A DNA stretch of 64,000 nucleotides, from positions 434,001 through 498,000 of the forward strand of contig NZ_WJYO01000003.1 of the NCBI RefSeq assembly GCF_010994095.1, read 5' to 3'. This stretch comes from Mumia xiangluensis. Lineage in GTDB: Bacteria > Actinomycetota > Actinomycetes > Propionibacteriales > Nocardioidaceae. Made by a program: the position numbers and the translations under genes. Below the pieces are notes generated by a model. That model was given only the letters and a program-made list of their open reading frames with translations, was not told the DNA's origin and ran no database searches. Shown here one piece after another: positions 33,543 to 49,120 of the stretch. How positions within the stretch are numbered: position 1 is the first letter of the stretch; each line of letters opens with the position of its first letter.

Positions 33543-33590
33543 TCACCACGCTTCGAAACCACCCTCCCGCCCACGCCTCCGACGTGGTGA
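33543..33590. other. Spaced inverted repeat after gntR
   Basis: TCACCACG (33543-33550) and CGTGGTGA (33583-33590) are exact inverted arms 32 bases apart. This may be a weak terminator of gntR. Between them lies CTTCGAAACCACC, resembling the end of the repeat found inside the sortase gene. An AT-rich stretch at about 33610-33640 (TTATTTTCTAATC, TTGTAAAAAG) is the likely promoter of the next operon. Confidence 0.3.
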
Positions 33591-33703
33591 TCTGGCATGC
33601 CCGGCTGCGTTATTTTCTAATCTCTTGTAAAAAGTGCGCTTCTCCCGCTACCGTCCTGTCACCGGCCTCTGCGTGAGGCGCGACCACGAGGAGGCACCCG
33701 ACG

Positions 33704-34852
33704 ATGACGACCCGCACGCTGTACGACGCGGACCACGAGGCGTTCCGCGAGACCGTCGCGGCGTTCGTCGAGAAGCACGCCCGCCCCAACGCGGACCGCT
33801 GGGAGGCGGAGGGCAAGGTCGACCGCGACCTCTTCACCGCGGCCGCGGCGGACGGCATCCTCGGCTTCTCGCTCCCCGAGGAGTACGGCGGCGGCGGGGT
33901 CGACGACTTCCGCTTCAACGCGATCATGGGCGAGGAGCTCGCCCGCAACCCCGTGTCGAGCGGGATGGGCGGTGTCGCCCTCCAGAACGACATCGTCTTC
34001 CCCTACTTCACCGACCTCACCAACGACGAGCAGAAGCAGCGCTGGCTCCCCGGCATCGCACGCGGCGAGCTCATCACGGCGATCGCCATGACCGAGCCAG
34101 GGACGGGCAGCGACCTCGCGGGCATCCGCACCCGGGCCGTGCGCGAGGGCGACGAGTACGTCGTCAACGGCGCCAAGACGTTCATCTCCAACGGCCAGAA
34201 CGCCGACCTCGTCGCCACCGCCGTACGCACCTCCGACGACCGCCACCGCGGACTCAGCCTGCTGGTGATCGAGGACGGGATGCCCGGCTTCACCCGGGGA
34301 CGCAACCTCGACAAGATCGGCCTGCACGCGCAGGACACCAGCGAGCTCGTCTTCACCGACGTCCGCGTCCCTGCCGCGAATCTCCTGGGCGCGGAGGGCG
34401 AGGGCTTCCTGGGCCTGATGCGCAACCTTCCTCAGGAGCGCATCTCGATCGCGGTCGCCTCGGTCGCCGCGGCCGAGGGTGCCTTCGAGCGGACCCTCGC
34501 CTACTGCAAGGACCGCTCGGCCTTCGGCCAGCCGATCGGCAGCTTCCAGAACACGCGGTTCGTGCTCGCCGAGATCGCGACCGAGCTCCAGGTGAGCCGC
34601 GCCTACGTCGACGACCTGGTGCGCCGCCACGTCGCCGGAGAGCTGACGCCTGAGGACGCCGCTGCTGCGAAGTGGTGGTGCACCGAGCAGCACGTCCGCA
34701 TCGTCAACCGGTGCCTCCAGCTCCACGGCGGCTACGGCTACATGCGCGAGTACCGGATCGCCCGCGACTACGAGGACGCGCGGATCACGACCATCTACGG
34801 CGGCACGACCGAGATCATGAAGGAGATCGTCGGCCGCGGCCTGGGCCTCTGA
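33704..34852 (+). CDS. Acyl-CoA dehydrogenase
   Basis: 382 residues, the standard size. FAD and substrate motifs: ITAIAMTEPGTGSDLAGI, NGAKTFISNGQNADLV, then YCKDRSAFGQPIGSFQ, QLHGGYGYMREYRIARDYEDARITTIYGGTTEIMKEIV; the catalytic base is the Glu of YGGTTE. It introduces the 2,3-double bond in the acyl-CoA made by the upstream steps. GAGGAGG precedes the ATG. First gene of a four-gene rightward operon. Confidence 0.94.
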   Translation: MTTRTLYDADHEAFRETVAAFVEKHARPNADRWEAEGKVDRDLFTAAAADGILGFSLPEEYGGGGVDDFRFNAIMGEELARNPVSSGMGGVALQNDIVFPYFTDLTNDEQKQRWLPGIARGELITAIAMTEPGTGSDLAGIRTRAVREGDEYVVNGAKTFISNGQNADLVATAVRTSDDRHRGLSLLVIEDGMPGFTRGRNLDKIGLHAQDTSELVFTDVRVPAANLLGAEGEGFLGLMRNLPQERISIAVASVAAAEGAFERTLAYCKDRSAFGQPIGSFQNTRFVLAEIATELQVSRAYVDDLVRRHVAGELTPEDAAAAKWWCTEQHVRIVNRCLQLHGGYGYMREYRIARDYEDARITTIYGGTTEIMKEIVGRGLGL

Positions 34853-34900
34853 CCTCCTTCCTCATCGAGACCCCTGACCCACTGCTGAAGGACATCCGCC

Positions 34901-36109
<1,209 letters not shown>

Positions 36110-36112
36110 GAC

Positions 36113-39284
<3,172 letters not shown>

Positions 39285-39326
39285 GGTCGTACGTCGCGTC
39301 CGTGCCGTCACGCTTCGTCGTGGCGG

Positions 39327-39364
39327 CCCGACGTGCGTCAGTGGCCCCGACGTGCGTCAGTGGC
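39327..39364. repeat. 19-bp perfect tandem duplication
   Basis: CCCGACGTGCGTCAGTGGC occurs at 39327-39345 and again at 39346-39364 without spacer, in the gap between convergent genes. The second copy contains the stop codon of the TetR gene. Confidence 0.85.
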
Positions 39365-39992
39365 GGCCGACGCCGTTCAGCACGAGGGCCTGGGTCGACG
39401 CGACCAGGTCGTCGAGCGTGCGGTGCTTCGGGTCCCACCACTCCGCGGCCCAGTTCATCGCGCCGATGATGAGGAACCGGGTCAGGTTCAGGTCGAGGTC
39501 GCTGCGGAGCTCGCCGGCCGCCTGCGCCTGCTCGAACAGGTCGCGCCACATGTGGCTGTAGGCGGCCTCCTCGGCTGCAGCGCGTTCGCGGACGCTCTCG
39601 GGCACCTGCCCGGCGTTGCGGACCGATGCGGTCGTGTAGTCGCTGATCAGGAGCTCGTAGCGCAGGTGCGCCTCGACGGCGGCGAGGATGCGCCCCATCG
39701 CGTCGGTCTCGACGGGGAGGGCGGCGAGCACGTCGATGACGTGTCCGCGCACGCGGTGCGCCCCGACGTACATGACCTCGGCGATCAGCTCGTCGCGCGA
39801 CCCGAAGTAGTAGTAGATGGCCGGCGCCTGGAGCCCGGCCTCGGCGGCGACGTCCTGCAGGCGCGTGCCGGCGTAGCCCTTGCTGCCGAGCACCCGCGCC
39901 GCCGCGTCGAGGATCCGCTCACGGGTCCGGTGGGACTTCGGCAGAGACCTGCCCGCACCCGTCCGCGCTCGTGCGCCTGCCCGCTCCGCCAC
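39357..39992 (-). CDS. TetR family regulator
   Basis: 211 residues. TetR HTH at about 22-68 (RERILDAAARVLGSKGYAGTRLQDVAAEAGLQAPAIYYYFGSRDEL), followed by a C-terminal ligand domain (TetR_C KstR2-like, with SVRNAGQVPESVRERA). KstR2-type proteins sense acyl-CoA ring-degradation products. It reads the same way as the double TetR gene, 28 bases downstream of it. The start is GTG; TTAGAT (40006-40001) eight bases upstream could be a -10 for a leaderless transcript. Confidence 0.9.
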   Translation of the reverse strand: MAERAGARARTGAGRSLPKSHRTRERILDAAARVLGSKGYAGTRLQDVAAEAGLQAPAIYYYFGSRDELIAEVMYVGAHRVRGHVIDVLAALPVETDAMGRILAAVEAHLRYELLISDYTTASVRNAGQVPESVRERAAAEEAAYSHMWRDLFEQAQAAGELRSDLDLNLTRFLIIGAMNWAAEWWDPKHRTLDDLVASTQALVLNGVGRH

Positions 39993-40020
39993 GGACAGGA
40001 ATCTAACACGGGTTCAAATC

Positions 40021-41271
40021 TCAGGCGACGGTTCCGTGAACACCCAGGGCAAGGAGGACGAGCCCGTGGACGCGCTCCTGCGTCGCAGGATCATCCCGCC
40101 AGCGCACGCGGCGACCGAGGTCGGTCACGACACCGATCGCCGCGTGCACCAGGAACCGCGCCTCGACCGGGTCCAGCCCCGGCCGGGTGGCGACGAGCAG
40201 GTGCTCCCACAGGGCCACGTGCTCGCGCTGGAGGCCACGCAGCTTGGACTGGTCGCCGGAGGGCAGGCTCGCGACGTCGGAGTAGTAGACCGACATGAGC
40301 TCCTTGTGCGCGAACGTGTGGGCGATGTACGCACGTGTCAGCCGGTCGAGCGCGACGTCCGGCGCAGCTCCCCGGACACCGGCAGCGGCAACGGTCGCGT
40401 CCAGGTGCTCCGAAGCCAGCAGGCACGCGGCCAGGAGCACGTCGGACTTGCTGGAGAAGTGCCGGTAGAAGCCGGACGGGGTGAGCCCGACGTCGGTGGC
40501 GATGGCCTCGACGGTCACCTCGGAGAACCCGACGGAGTAGAAGAGGCGTACGGCGGCGGCGAGGACCTGGTCGCGGCGTCCGGGCGCCAGCTCGAGGCCC
40601 ACGGCGCTGACCTCGGCGGCGTCACCGTCCCCGGTGGGCACGTCGGGCGGCGTCTCGACAGCGACCCTGATCGCGGCCGCGCTGACGAGCGAGGAGAGCC
40701 GCCGCGCGGGCAGCGTGGTGCGGTGCGCGGTGAGGCTCGCGACGACGGAGAGCGACCCGGCGGTGGTGAAGCCGACCTCGCTCTCCGACATCTCCGGGCG
40801 CAGCACGCGCACCAGGGCGGCGACACGGGCGACCAGCTCGGCGAAGATCGCCCTGATCTCCTCGCGGTCGCCGGGCTCGAGGTAGCGCCCCTCCCAGCGG
40901 TAGATGCCGCCCGTCCGGCGGTTGCGCACCGTCGTCCGGATCAACGCCGCGAGCACGTCGTCGAGATGCGCACGCGCCGCTGCCGGCTCGTCCAGGTCGA
41001 CGCCGAGCGGCGCAGGCGGCCAGTCGTCGAGCAGCTCGGAGGCCAACGACCGCGCACAGTCGGCGAACAGTGCGTACTTGCTGGGGAAGTGCCGGTAGAG
41101 CGCGGGCCCGGAGATACCGACCGCGATCGCGATGTCCTCCATCCCGACGGCGTGGTAGCCGCGCTCGGCGAAGGCGCGCGCGGCGGCGTCCAGGATGAGC
41201 GCCTTGCGGTTGCGAGGACGCCGGCTGATCGACGGGCGTCCGCTCGTCGACGGCACCGCAGGTGTGCTCAC
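40021..41271 (-). CDS. Tandem double-TetR regulator
   Basis: 416 residues holding two complete TetR units. Unit 1 HTH (about 20-70: NRKALILDAAARAFAERGYHAVGMEDIAIAVGISGPALYRHFPSKYAL) plus ligand domain to about 215; unit 2 HTH (about 230-285: RDQVLAAAVRLFYSVGFSEVTVEAIATDVGLTPSGFYRHFSSKSDVL) plus ligand domain to the end. One chain could bind like a dimer or bridge two sites. GTG 41271 has GGAGAGG five to eight bases upstream. It is divergent from the acyl-CoA synthetase/GMC/ABC genes and likely controls them. Confidence 0.9.
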   Translation of the reverse strand: MSTPAVPSTSGRPSISRRPRNRKALILDAAARAFAERGYHAVGMEDIAIAVGISGPALYRHFPSKYALFADCARSLASELLDDWPPAPLGVDLDEPAAARAHLDDVLAALIRTTVRNRRTGGIYRWEGRYLEPGDREEIRAIFAELVARVAALVRVLRPEMSESEVGFTTAGSLSVVASLTAHRTTLPARRLSSLVSAAAIRVAVETPPDVPTGDGDAAEVSAVGLELAPGRRDQVLAAAVRLFYSVGFSEVTVEAIATDVGLTPSGFYRHFSSKSDVLLAACLLASEHLDATVAAAGVRGAAPDVALDRLTRAYIAHTFAHKELMSVYYSDVASLPSGDQSKLRGLQREHVALWEHLLVATRPGLDPVEARFLVHAAIGVVTDLGRRVRWRDDPATQERVHGLVLLALGVHGTVA

Positions 41272-41385
41272 GTCGTCCTCTCCTTCCGCGTGGGTGCGGC
41301 CAGTTAACCACGCCGAGAAGGCCCGTGGAGAGCGGACGTCACTCTCCGTGAGCACCGGTCCACGGATGTGAGTCCTCGCTAACAA

Positions 41386-41430
41386 AAATGTGAGGCGCGA
41401 TTAACAAGAACTATTGCACAGGTCACATTT
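41386..41430. promoter_or_regulatory. Widely spaced inverted repeat, double-TetR site candidate
   Basis: AAATGTGA (41386-41393) and TCACATTT (41423-41430) are exact 8-bp inverted arms with 29 bases between them. The AT-rich spacer contains TTAACAAGAACTATTG, the likely promoter of the rightward operon. Each arm could suit one TetR head. Confidence 0.5.
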
Positions 41431-41483
41431 CTAGGGCATGCTTCCGGGGCATCCGCAGCATCGCCGCACGGAAGGGCAGCACC

Positions 41484-43036
<1,553 letters not shown>

Positions 43037-43037
<1 letters not shown>

Positions 43038-44983
43038 TGGAGCTCAACGCCAAGCAGCGTGCCGCGCTGACGGCGATCTGCGACACCTTCGCCCCCGGCG
43101 ACGGCGCCGCGATCCCGTCGGCGAGCGCGCTCGGCGCGGTCGAGATCGTCGAGGCGATGGCGATGCACAACCCGCGCCAGGCCGAGTCGAAGCAGCTCGC
43201 CACCCTGCTCGGGCTCTGGGACTCGCCGGTGACGGGCCTCGTGCTCGGCCTCGGGCCCCGGCGCTTCTCGCACGCCAGCCAGGAGCAGCGCGAGAAGGCG
43301 CTGATCGCCCTGGGTGACTCGCGGATGCCGCAGAAGCGCGCGCTCTTCCAGGCGCTCAAGGGTGCGGCGACGCTCGCCTACTACCTCGCACCCGGTGCGG
43401 ACGGGCACTCGCCGCTCTGGTCGGCGATGGACTACCCCGGTCCTCTCGGCCTCCGGACGGACGCAGCACCGCCGCCGCTCTCCCCCACCACCCCCGGCCG
43501 GGACCTGGAGCTCGCGTGCGACGTGGTCGTCGTCGGCTCCGGTGCCGGCGGTGGCACGGCGGCGGCGGTGCTCGCGTCGGCGGGCCACGACGTGATCGTG
43601 GTCGAGAAGGGTCAGTACTACGACGACGGCGACTTCGACGGCGGCGAGCTCAAGGGCCTCACCTCCCTGTACGCGTCGGGTCCGGTCGGCACCGCCGAGG
43701 GGCAGCTGAGCATCCTCTCCGCGGAGTGTCTCGGCGGCGGCACCGTCGTCAACTACACGACCTCCTTCAAGACGCCCGACCACGTACGCGAGGAGTGGGC
43801 AGCGCTCGGCGCCGCACAGTTCGCGACCGACGAGTACGACCGCTCGCTCGAGGCGGTCTGGGACCGGCTCGGCGTCAACCGCAACCACGGCTCGATCTCC
43901 GCCCGCGACGTCATCCTCGAGCGCGGCCTGACCCGGCTCGGGTGGCACGTCGACGAGATGCCCCGCAACGTCAAGGGCTGCGACAACGGGATCGAGTGCG
44001 GTCGCTGCGGCATGGGCTGCCGGATCGGCGCCAAGCAGTCGACGGCCAAGACCTGGCTGGTCGACGCCGAGCGCGCGGGCGCGCGTCTGATCACCGGTGT
44101 CGACGTCCGCACGGTGACTCGTGCGGGCGACCTCGCGACCGGTGTCGAAGGCGTCACCGCCGACGGCCACCGTGTCGTCGTCCGTGCCCGTGCTGTCGTC
44201 GCTGCCGGGGGAAGTCTCCAGACGCCCGCTCTGCTGCGCAGGTCCGGCCTGACCAACCCCAACATCGGTCGCCACCTGCGGATGCACCCGGCGACCGCCG
44301 TGTGGGGCGAGTTCGAGGACGAGGTCCGCCCGTGGGAGGGCGGCATCCAGACCCGGTACTCGAACGAGCTCGCCGATCTCGACGGCTCCGGCTATGGCGT
44401 CATCTACGAGACCGCGGCCACCAACCCGGCGCTCGGCGTCGCCTTCATGGCCTGGCGCGGCGCTGACACCCACCGCGAGCGCATGCTGAATCTCGCGCAC
44501 CTGTCGGGCGTCGGCGTGATCACCCGCGACCAGGATTCCGGCGAGGTCAAGGTCGGCAAGGACGGCGAGCCCACCGTTCACTACGCGCTGTCGGCCCGCG
44601 ACGAGGCCCGGCTGCGCCAGGGTGTCGCCGGCGCTGCTCGGATCGTCGAGGCAGCGGGCGCGCTCAGCATGTTCTCCGGCCACCAGGCCGGGTTCACCTG
44701 GAAGCGCGGCACCGAGTCGGTCGACGACTTCATCGCCCGCTGCGACGCCTCCGGGTACGGCCCGGGTCGCTGCGCGATGGCCGCCCTGCACCTCATGGGC
44801 TCGGTCCGCATGGGCGGCTCGGCCGACACGAGTGCAGTCGACCCCGACGGCGCGAGCTGGGAGATCCCCAACCTCGTCGTGGCCGACGCGTCGTGCTTCC
44901 CCACCGCGTCCGGGGTCAATCCGATGATCTCGATCGAAGCCATCGCCCACATGAACGCCACCCGACTGGCGGCGCGGCTCTGA
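43037..44983 (+). CDS. GMC alcohol oxidase with subunit-3-like N-terminal domain
   Basis: 648 residues. Residues 1-~140 (LNAKQRAALTAICDTFAPGD) resemble the gluconate 2-dehydrogenase subunit 3 domain; the rest is a GMC flavoprotein with the FAD motif DVVVVGSGAGGGTAAAVLASAG (about 160), a Cys-rich GCDNGIECGRCGMGCRIGAKQST typical of long-chain alcohol oxidases, and the C-terminal VNPMISIEAIAHMNATR. It should oxidise a primary alcohol or sterol-like alcohol. It is coupled to the acyl-CoA synthetase, so alcohol-to-acid-to-CoA flow is likely, although no aldehyde dehydrogenase is seen. Confidence 0.9.
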
Positions 44984-45092
44984 CCAGCCTCGCCGCGAGG
45001 TGATCCATCCGTCCTGTGGGGCCCCGATCGGGAGGGCTCCACCTTCCCGTCCTGTCACCGCGCGCTCGCGCGCACCTAAGAAGGAGGACGCC

Positions 45093-46337
45093 ATGCGGAA
45101 ATCCGCGGCATCCCTGAGAATCACGGCTGTCCTGTCAGCAGCCGTCTTCGCCCTGGCCGGCTGCGGCTCCGACGGCGGCTCCGAGGCCGACGCCGATCCT
45201 GCGGCGGACCTCGACGGCCCGCCCATCAAGGTCGGGTTCCTGAACCCGTCCGGCGGCGCCGTCCCGCAGCCCGGTGCCGACACCGGCGCCGAAGCTGCCG
45301 TCGACTACATCAACGGAGAGCTGGGCGGCATCAACGGCAGCCCGCTCGAGATGATCTCGTGCGACACCGACACGACGCCGGAGAAGGCCCAGGCCTGCGC
45401 CAACTCGTTCGTCGAGGAAGGCGTCGTCGCGGTGATGGACGGCTACAACCTCTCCTCCAGCGCGACGCTGCCGACCCTGACGGCGGCCAAGATCCCGCTC
45501 GTGGGCATGATCCCGTTCGACTCGGTGGCCGGCTCGAAGGCCGAAGGCCGTGTGTTCTTCGCGGCCCCGCAGGCGTCGTACCTGGTCGGCGCCCTCGAGG
45601 CGTTCAAGGAGCAGGGCAAGGACTCTGTGACCCTGGCGCTCGTCGACACGCCGTCGTCGCACCAGACCATCGACACCCTGCTGCCGGTGCTCGCGCAGGC
45701 GCTGCAGATCGACGCGAAGGGTGTGTACTTCTCGCCGACCAACCCCAACTTCACCGCGCTGGCGGCCACCATCGCCAAGGGCGATCCCGATGTCGGCGGG
45801 CTGGTCGCGTCGCCGAACGAGGGCGCATGCACCGCACTCGTCCAGGCGCTGCGTCAGCAGAGGTACGAGGGCACGATCTTCACCGCGGCGTGCACCGACT
45901 ACATCGAGGCGGCCCCGGCGGAGGCTGCCGGCGGCGCGCTCTACTCCTCGACGTGGCTCCCCGCCGCGCTGGAGCACGCGCCCGATGAGGTGAAGTCCGA
46001 CCTCGAGGCCGCGGAGAAGGCGATCGGTGCCGTCGAGGACGGCACCGGCGGCTACTACGCGTACGGCGAGTTCGCGCAGTTCGTCACCTTCGCCAAGGCG
46101 CTCGACGGCGTCGAGGGCGAGCTCACCGGCGAGACGGTGCTGAGCACGCTCAAGGGTCTCAAGGACTTCCCCAGCTTCCTCGGCCCGAAGATCTCGTGCG
46201 GGAGCCCGACGTCCCCGAACTGCACGACAGAGATGCTCCTGTTCGACGTGCTCGAGGACGGCAGCATCGAGCCGGTCGGCGGCGACTTCCGCCAGCCGGT
46301 GCCCGCGATCCTGTCGCAGATCCCCGGCGCGACCTGA
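45093..46337 (+). CDS. Branched-chain-type ABC substrate-binding lipoprotein
   Basis: 414 residues. Signal peptide with lipobox LAGC (Cys24), then a type I periplasmic-binding fold (KVGFLNPSGGAVPQPGADTGAEAAVDYINGELGGINGSPLE, CDTDTTPEKAQACANSFVEEGVVAVMDG). LivJ-like family used for amino acids, amides, aromatic acids and other hydrophobic acids. AAGGAGG precedes ATG 45093. It delivers substrate to the permease and two ATPases that follow. Confidence 0.92.
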   Translation: MRKSAASLRITAVLSAAVFALAGCGSDGGSEADADPAADLDGPPIKVGFLNPSGGAVPQPGADTGAEAAVDYINGELGGINGSPLEMISCDTDTTPEKAQACANSFVEEGVVAVMDGYNLSSSATLPTLTAAKIPLVGMIPFDSVAGSKAEGRVFFAAPQASYLVGALEAFKEQGKDSVTLALVDTPSSHQTIDTLLPVLAQALQIDAKGVYFSPTNPNFTALAATIAKGDPDVGGLVASPNEGACTALVQALRQQRYEGTIFTAACTDYIEAAPAEAAGGALYSSTWLPAALEHAPDEVKSDLEAAEKAIGAVEDGTGGYYAYGEFAQFVTFAKALDGVEGELTGETVLSTLKGLKDFPSFLGPKISCGSPTSPNCTTEMLLFDVLEDGSIEPVGGDFRQPVPAILSQIPGAT

Positions 46338-46385
46338 TCGACAGCCCGCCGTGACCCAGACGTCTGACCGTGTGAGGAGAAACCT

Positions 46386-48335
46386 GTGGACCAGCTCGTC
46401 CTGTTCGTGACGCTCGGCTTTGCCGTCGGCGCGGTGTACGCGGTGATCGCGTCGTCGCTCGTCGCCGTGCACGCCGCGACCGGGGTGCTGAACTTCGCGC
46501 AGGGATCGATCGCACTGTGGGGCGTCTGGGTCGCGGCGGAGCTCGGAGCCACCGGCACACTGATCCTGCCGATCGGCTCCGTGCAGATCGCCGACGGGCC
46601 AGCACCGACAACCGTCGCCGTGGCGATCGGGGTGGCGTCGTCGGCGCTGGTCGCACTCCTCACCCACCTGCTCGTGATGCGGCCCCTGCGGTCTGCGCCC
46701 GCCCTCTCCCAGGTCGTCGCGTCGGTCGGCGTGATGCTCCTCATCGTGAGCCTGGTCCCACTCCGCTTCGACACGACCGGAGCCGTCGCGGCGCCGATCC
46801 TGCCGAGCGGGACCATCGAGGTGCTGGGCGCCCAGGTGGCCGTCGCCGACCTCATCGTGCTCGGCCTCGCGCTGACCGTCGCGGTCCTTCTCGCCGCGTA
46901 CTTCCGCTTCACCCGCTGGGGCACCGCGACGCGGGCCAGCGCCGAGGACGAGACCGCGCTGCGGCTCACCGGCTGGTCCCCCGACCGGCTCGCCGCCCTC
47001 GTGTGGTTCACCACCGGCGCGGCGACCGGGCTGGTCGCCGTCGTCGGCTCTCCCTCGATCGGCCTCGACCCGATCAGCTACACCTTCTACGTCCTTCCCG
47101 GCCTCGCGGCGGCGCTCATCGCGCGTCTGAGGTCGGTCCTCGTCGCCGCCGCCGCCGGACTGGCGATCGGTGTCTTCCAGTCGCTGCTGATGATGATGAG
47201 CACGTACGACTTCTGGCCGGTCTGGGCGCAGGCCGGGTTCGGCGAGACGGTGCCGTTCCTGATCGTCATGGTCGCGCTGTTCGTCTTCGGGCGGTCCATC
47301 CCCGAGCGCGGCGGTGTCCAGACGCTACGGATGCCGCCCGTCCGGCCGCCGAGGACCAGGCCGGTGTACGCCCTGGTCGTCGTGGCCGCGACGGTCGCCG
47401 CCATCCTCCTGACCGAGGGCAGCTGGCGGTTCGGGGTGGTGACGTCGATCATCATGATGCTGATCGCGCTGTCGCTGGTCGTGCTGACCGGCTACCTCGG
47501 CCAGATCTCGCTGGCAGCGATGGCGTTCGCCGGGACGGGCGGCTTCGTCCTCTCGCGGGTGACCACCGAGTACGGCGTGCCGTTCCCGCTGTCGCTCGTC
47601 CTCCCCGCGCTCGCGGCCACGGTCCTCGGTGTCATCGTGGGCATCCCCGCGCTGCGCATCCGCGGCGCGCACCTCGCCGTGGTCACGCTCGCCGGGGCGC
47701 TGGCGATCCAGACCTTCGTGTTCGGCAACCCGGCCTTCACGCCGTACGAGGGCAACCTGATCGAGGACCCGACGTTGTTCGGTCTCGACCTCGGGGTCCG
47801 GAGCGGCACCGTCCTGACGACGACGTCCTTCGCGCTCATGGTCCTCGTCGTCGTCGGCACCCTCACCTGGGCGACGGCGCGCCTGATGCGCGGCCGTACG
47901 GGGAGGTCGTTCCTGGCGATCCGCTCCAACGAGCGCGCGGCCGCATCCGTCGGCATCGACGTCGCTGGCACTAAGCTGCTCGGGTTCGCGTTCTCGGCGT
48001 TCCTTGCGGGCATCGGCGGCTGCCTCATCGGCTACAGCCGCGGACAGCTGTCGGTCGAGTCCTTCACCGTCTTCGTCGGTCTGACTCTGCTGTGCACCGT
48101 CTATGTCGCCGGCATCACCAGCCTCGCCGGCGCTGTCGTCGCCGGCCTCCTCGCCCCGCTCGGCGTGCTCGCGACCTTCCTGGAGGGCACCCTCGGCGTG
48201 GGTCACCTCTACAGCCTGATCGCGGCGATCGCCCTCGTCGTCACCGCGGTGCTGAACCCCGTCGGCATCACCGGGAGCGTCCGCCAGGCGTCCGAGCACC
48301 TCATCCACCGGAGGACCACCCGTGCCCAGCTCTGA
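46386..48335 (+). CDS. Fused LivH-LivM ABC permease
   Basis: 649 residues, both branched-chain-type permeases in one chain. The first half (about 1-295) is LivH-like (VTLGFAVGAVYAVIASSLVAVHAATGVLNFAQGSIAL, ATRASAEDETALRLTGW); the second (about 325-640) is LivM-like (VVLTGYLGQISLAAMAFAGTGGFVLS, FLAIRSNERAAASVGID). Fusion ensures a 1:1 pair. The GTG start follows GAGGAGAAACCT. Its end overlaps the next ATPase gene by 14 bases. Confidence 0.93.
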   Translation: MDQLVLFVTLGFAVGAVYAVIASSLVAVHAATGVLNFAQGSIALWGVWVAAELGATGTLILPIGSVQIADGPAPTTVAVAIGVASSALVALLTHLLVMRPLRSAPALSQVVASVGVMLLIVSLVPLRFDTTGAVAAPILPSGTIEVLGAQVAVADLIVLGLALTVAVLLAAYFRFTRWGTATRASAEDETALRLTGWSPDRLAALVWFTTGAATGLVAVVGSPSIGLDPISYTFYVLPGLAAALIARLRSVLVAAAAGLAIGVFQSLLMMMSTYDFWPVWAQAGFGETVPFLIVMVALFVFGRSIPERGGVQTLRMPPVRPPRTRPVYALVVVAATVAAILLTEGSWRFGVVTSIIMMLIALSLVVLTGYLGQISLAAMAFAGTGGFVLSRVTTEYGVPFPLSLVLPALAATVLGVIVGIPALRIRGAHLAVVTLAGALAIQTFVFGNPAFTPYEGNLIEDPTLFGLDLGVRSGTVLTTTSFALMVLVVVGTLTWATARLMRGRTGRSFLAIRSNERAAASVGIDVAGTKLLGFAFSAFLAGIGGCLIGYSRGQLSVESFTVFVGLTLLCTVYVAGITSLAGAVVAGLLAPLGVLATFLEGTLGVGHLYSLIAAIALVVTAVLNPVGITGSVRQASEHLIHRRTTRAQL

Positions 48336-49092
48336 ACACGATCGCGGCGGCGCCGCGCTGCTCGAGATCCGCGACCTGACGGTTCGCTACGGCGGGGTCG
48401 TCGCGAACGACGGCGTCAACCTCGCGATCGACCGCGGCGAGGTCGTCGGGCTGATCGGCCCGAACGGCGCCGGCAAGACCTCGCTCGTCGATGCGGTCAC
48501 CGGCTTCACCGCTGCCGACGGCGAGGTCGTCCTCGACGGCCGGCGCCTCGACCGGCTGCCGCCGCACCGCCGGCGTCGCGCAGGGCTGGCACGCACCTGG
48601 CAGGCAGGCGAGCTGTTCGCCGACCTGACGGTCGCCGACAACGTGGCGGTGGCTGTGCAGCGACGTGGATGGGCGGGCCTGGTCGCCGACGTCCTCGGAC
48701 GATCGGCGCGGACGGCGCCCGATCCGTCGCTCGAGATGCTCGGGCTCCTCGACGACGCGGACCGTCGTCCCGACGAGCTGAGCCTCGGTCGGCAGCGCCT
48801 CGTCGGCGTCGCACGGGCGCTCGCCGGCGGGAGCAGCGTCGTCCTTCTCGACGAGCCTGCCGCGGGCCTCGACACCGACGAGAGCGAGGCGTTCGGTGAC
48901 GTCGTGCGCACGATGGCGACGAGCGGACGCGGCGTGCTCCTCATCGACCACGACATGAACCTCGTGCTGAACGTCTGCGACCGCGTGTACGTCCTCGACT
49001 TCGGTCGGGTGATCGCGTGCGGGACGCCGACGGAGATCCGCGCGGACGCGGCGGTCGTCGCCGCCTACCTGGGAGAGGAGCCAGTGGCATGA
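48322..49092 (+). CDS. LivG-type ABC ATPase
   Basis: 256 residues: Walker A GPNGAGKTS (about 46-54), Walker B VVLLDEPAAGLD, H-loop LIDHDMN, and the LivG-type C-terminal extension (CGTPTEIRADAAVVAAYLG). The signature reads LSLGRQRL rather than LSGGQ, a departure in the nucleotide-contacting motif. GTG start at 48322 lies inside the permease gene. Confidence 0.92.
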   Translation: MPSSEHDRGGAALLEIRDLTVRYGGVVANDGVNLAIDRGEVVGLIGPNGAGKTSLVDAVTGFTAADGEVVLDGRRLDRLPPHRRRRAGLARTWQAGELFADLTVADNVAVAVQRRGWAGLVADVLGRSARTAPDPSLEMLGLLDDADRRPDELSLGRQRLVGVARALAGGSSVVLLDEPAAGLDTDESEAFGDVVRTMATSGRGVLLIDHDMNLVLNVCDRVYVLDFGRVIACGTPTEIRADAAVVAAYLGEEPVA

Positions 49093-49120
49093 GCGCGAGG
49101 TCCAGCAAGGAGGGAACGTC

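Noticed and set aside
33552-33566. Partial copy of the sortase repeat (CTTCGAAACCACC)
   Set aside because: Too short to call as a repeat copy; only the GAAACCACC end matches, so it may be coincidence.
45059-45072. GCGCG-CTC-GCGCGC near the substrate-binding-protein leader as an attenuator
   Set aside because: Simple alternating GC, no partner structure or terminator, explained by composition.
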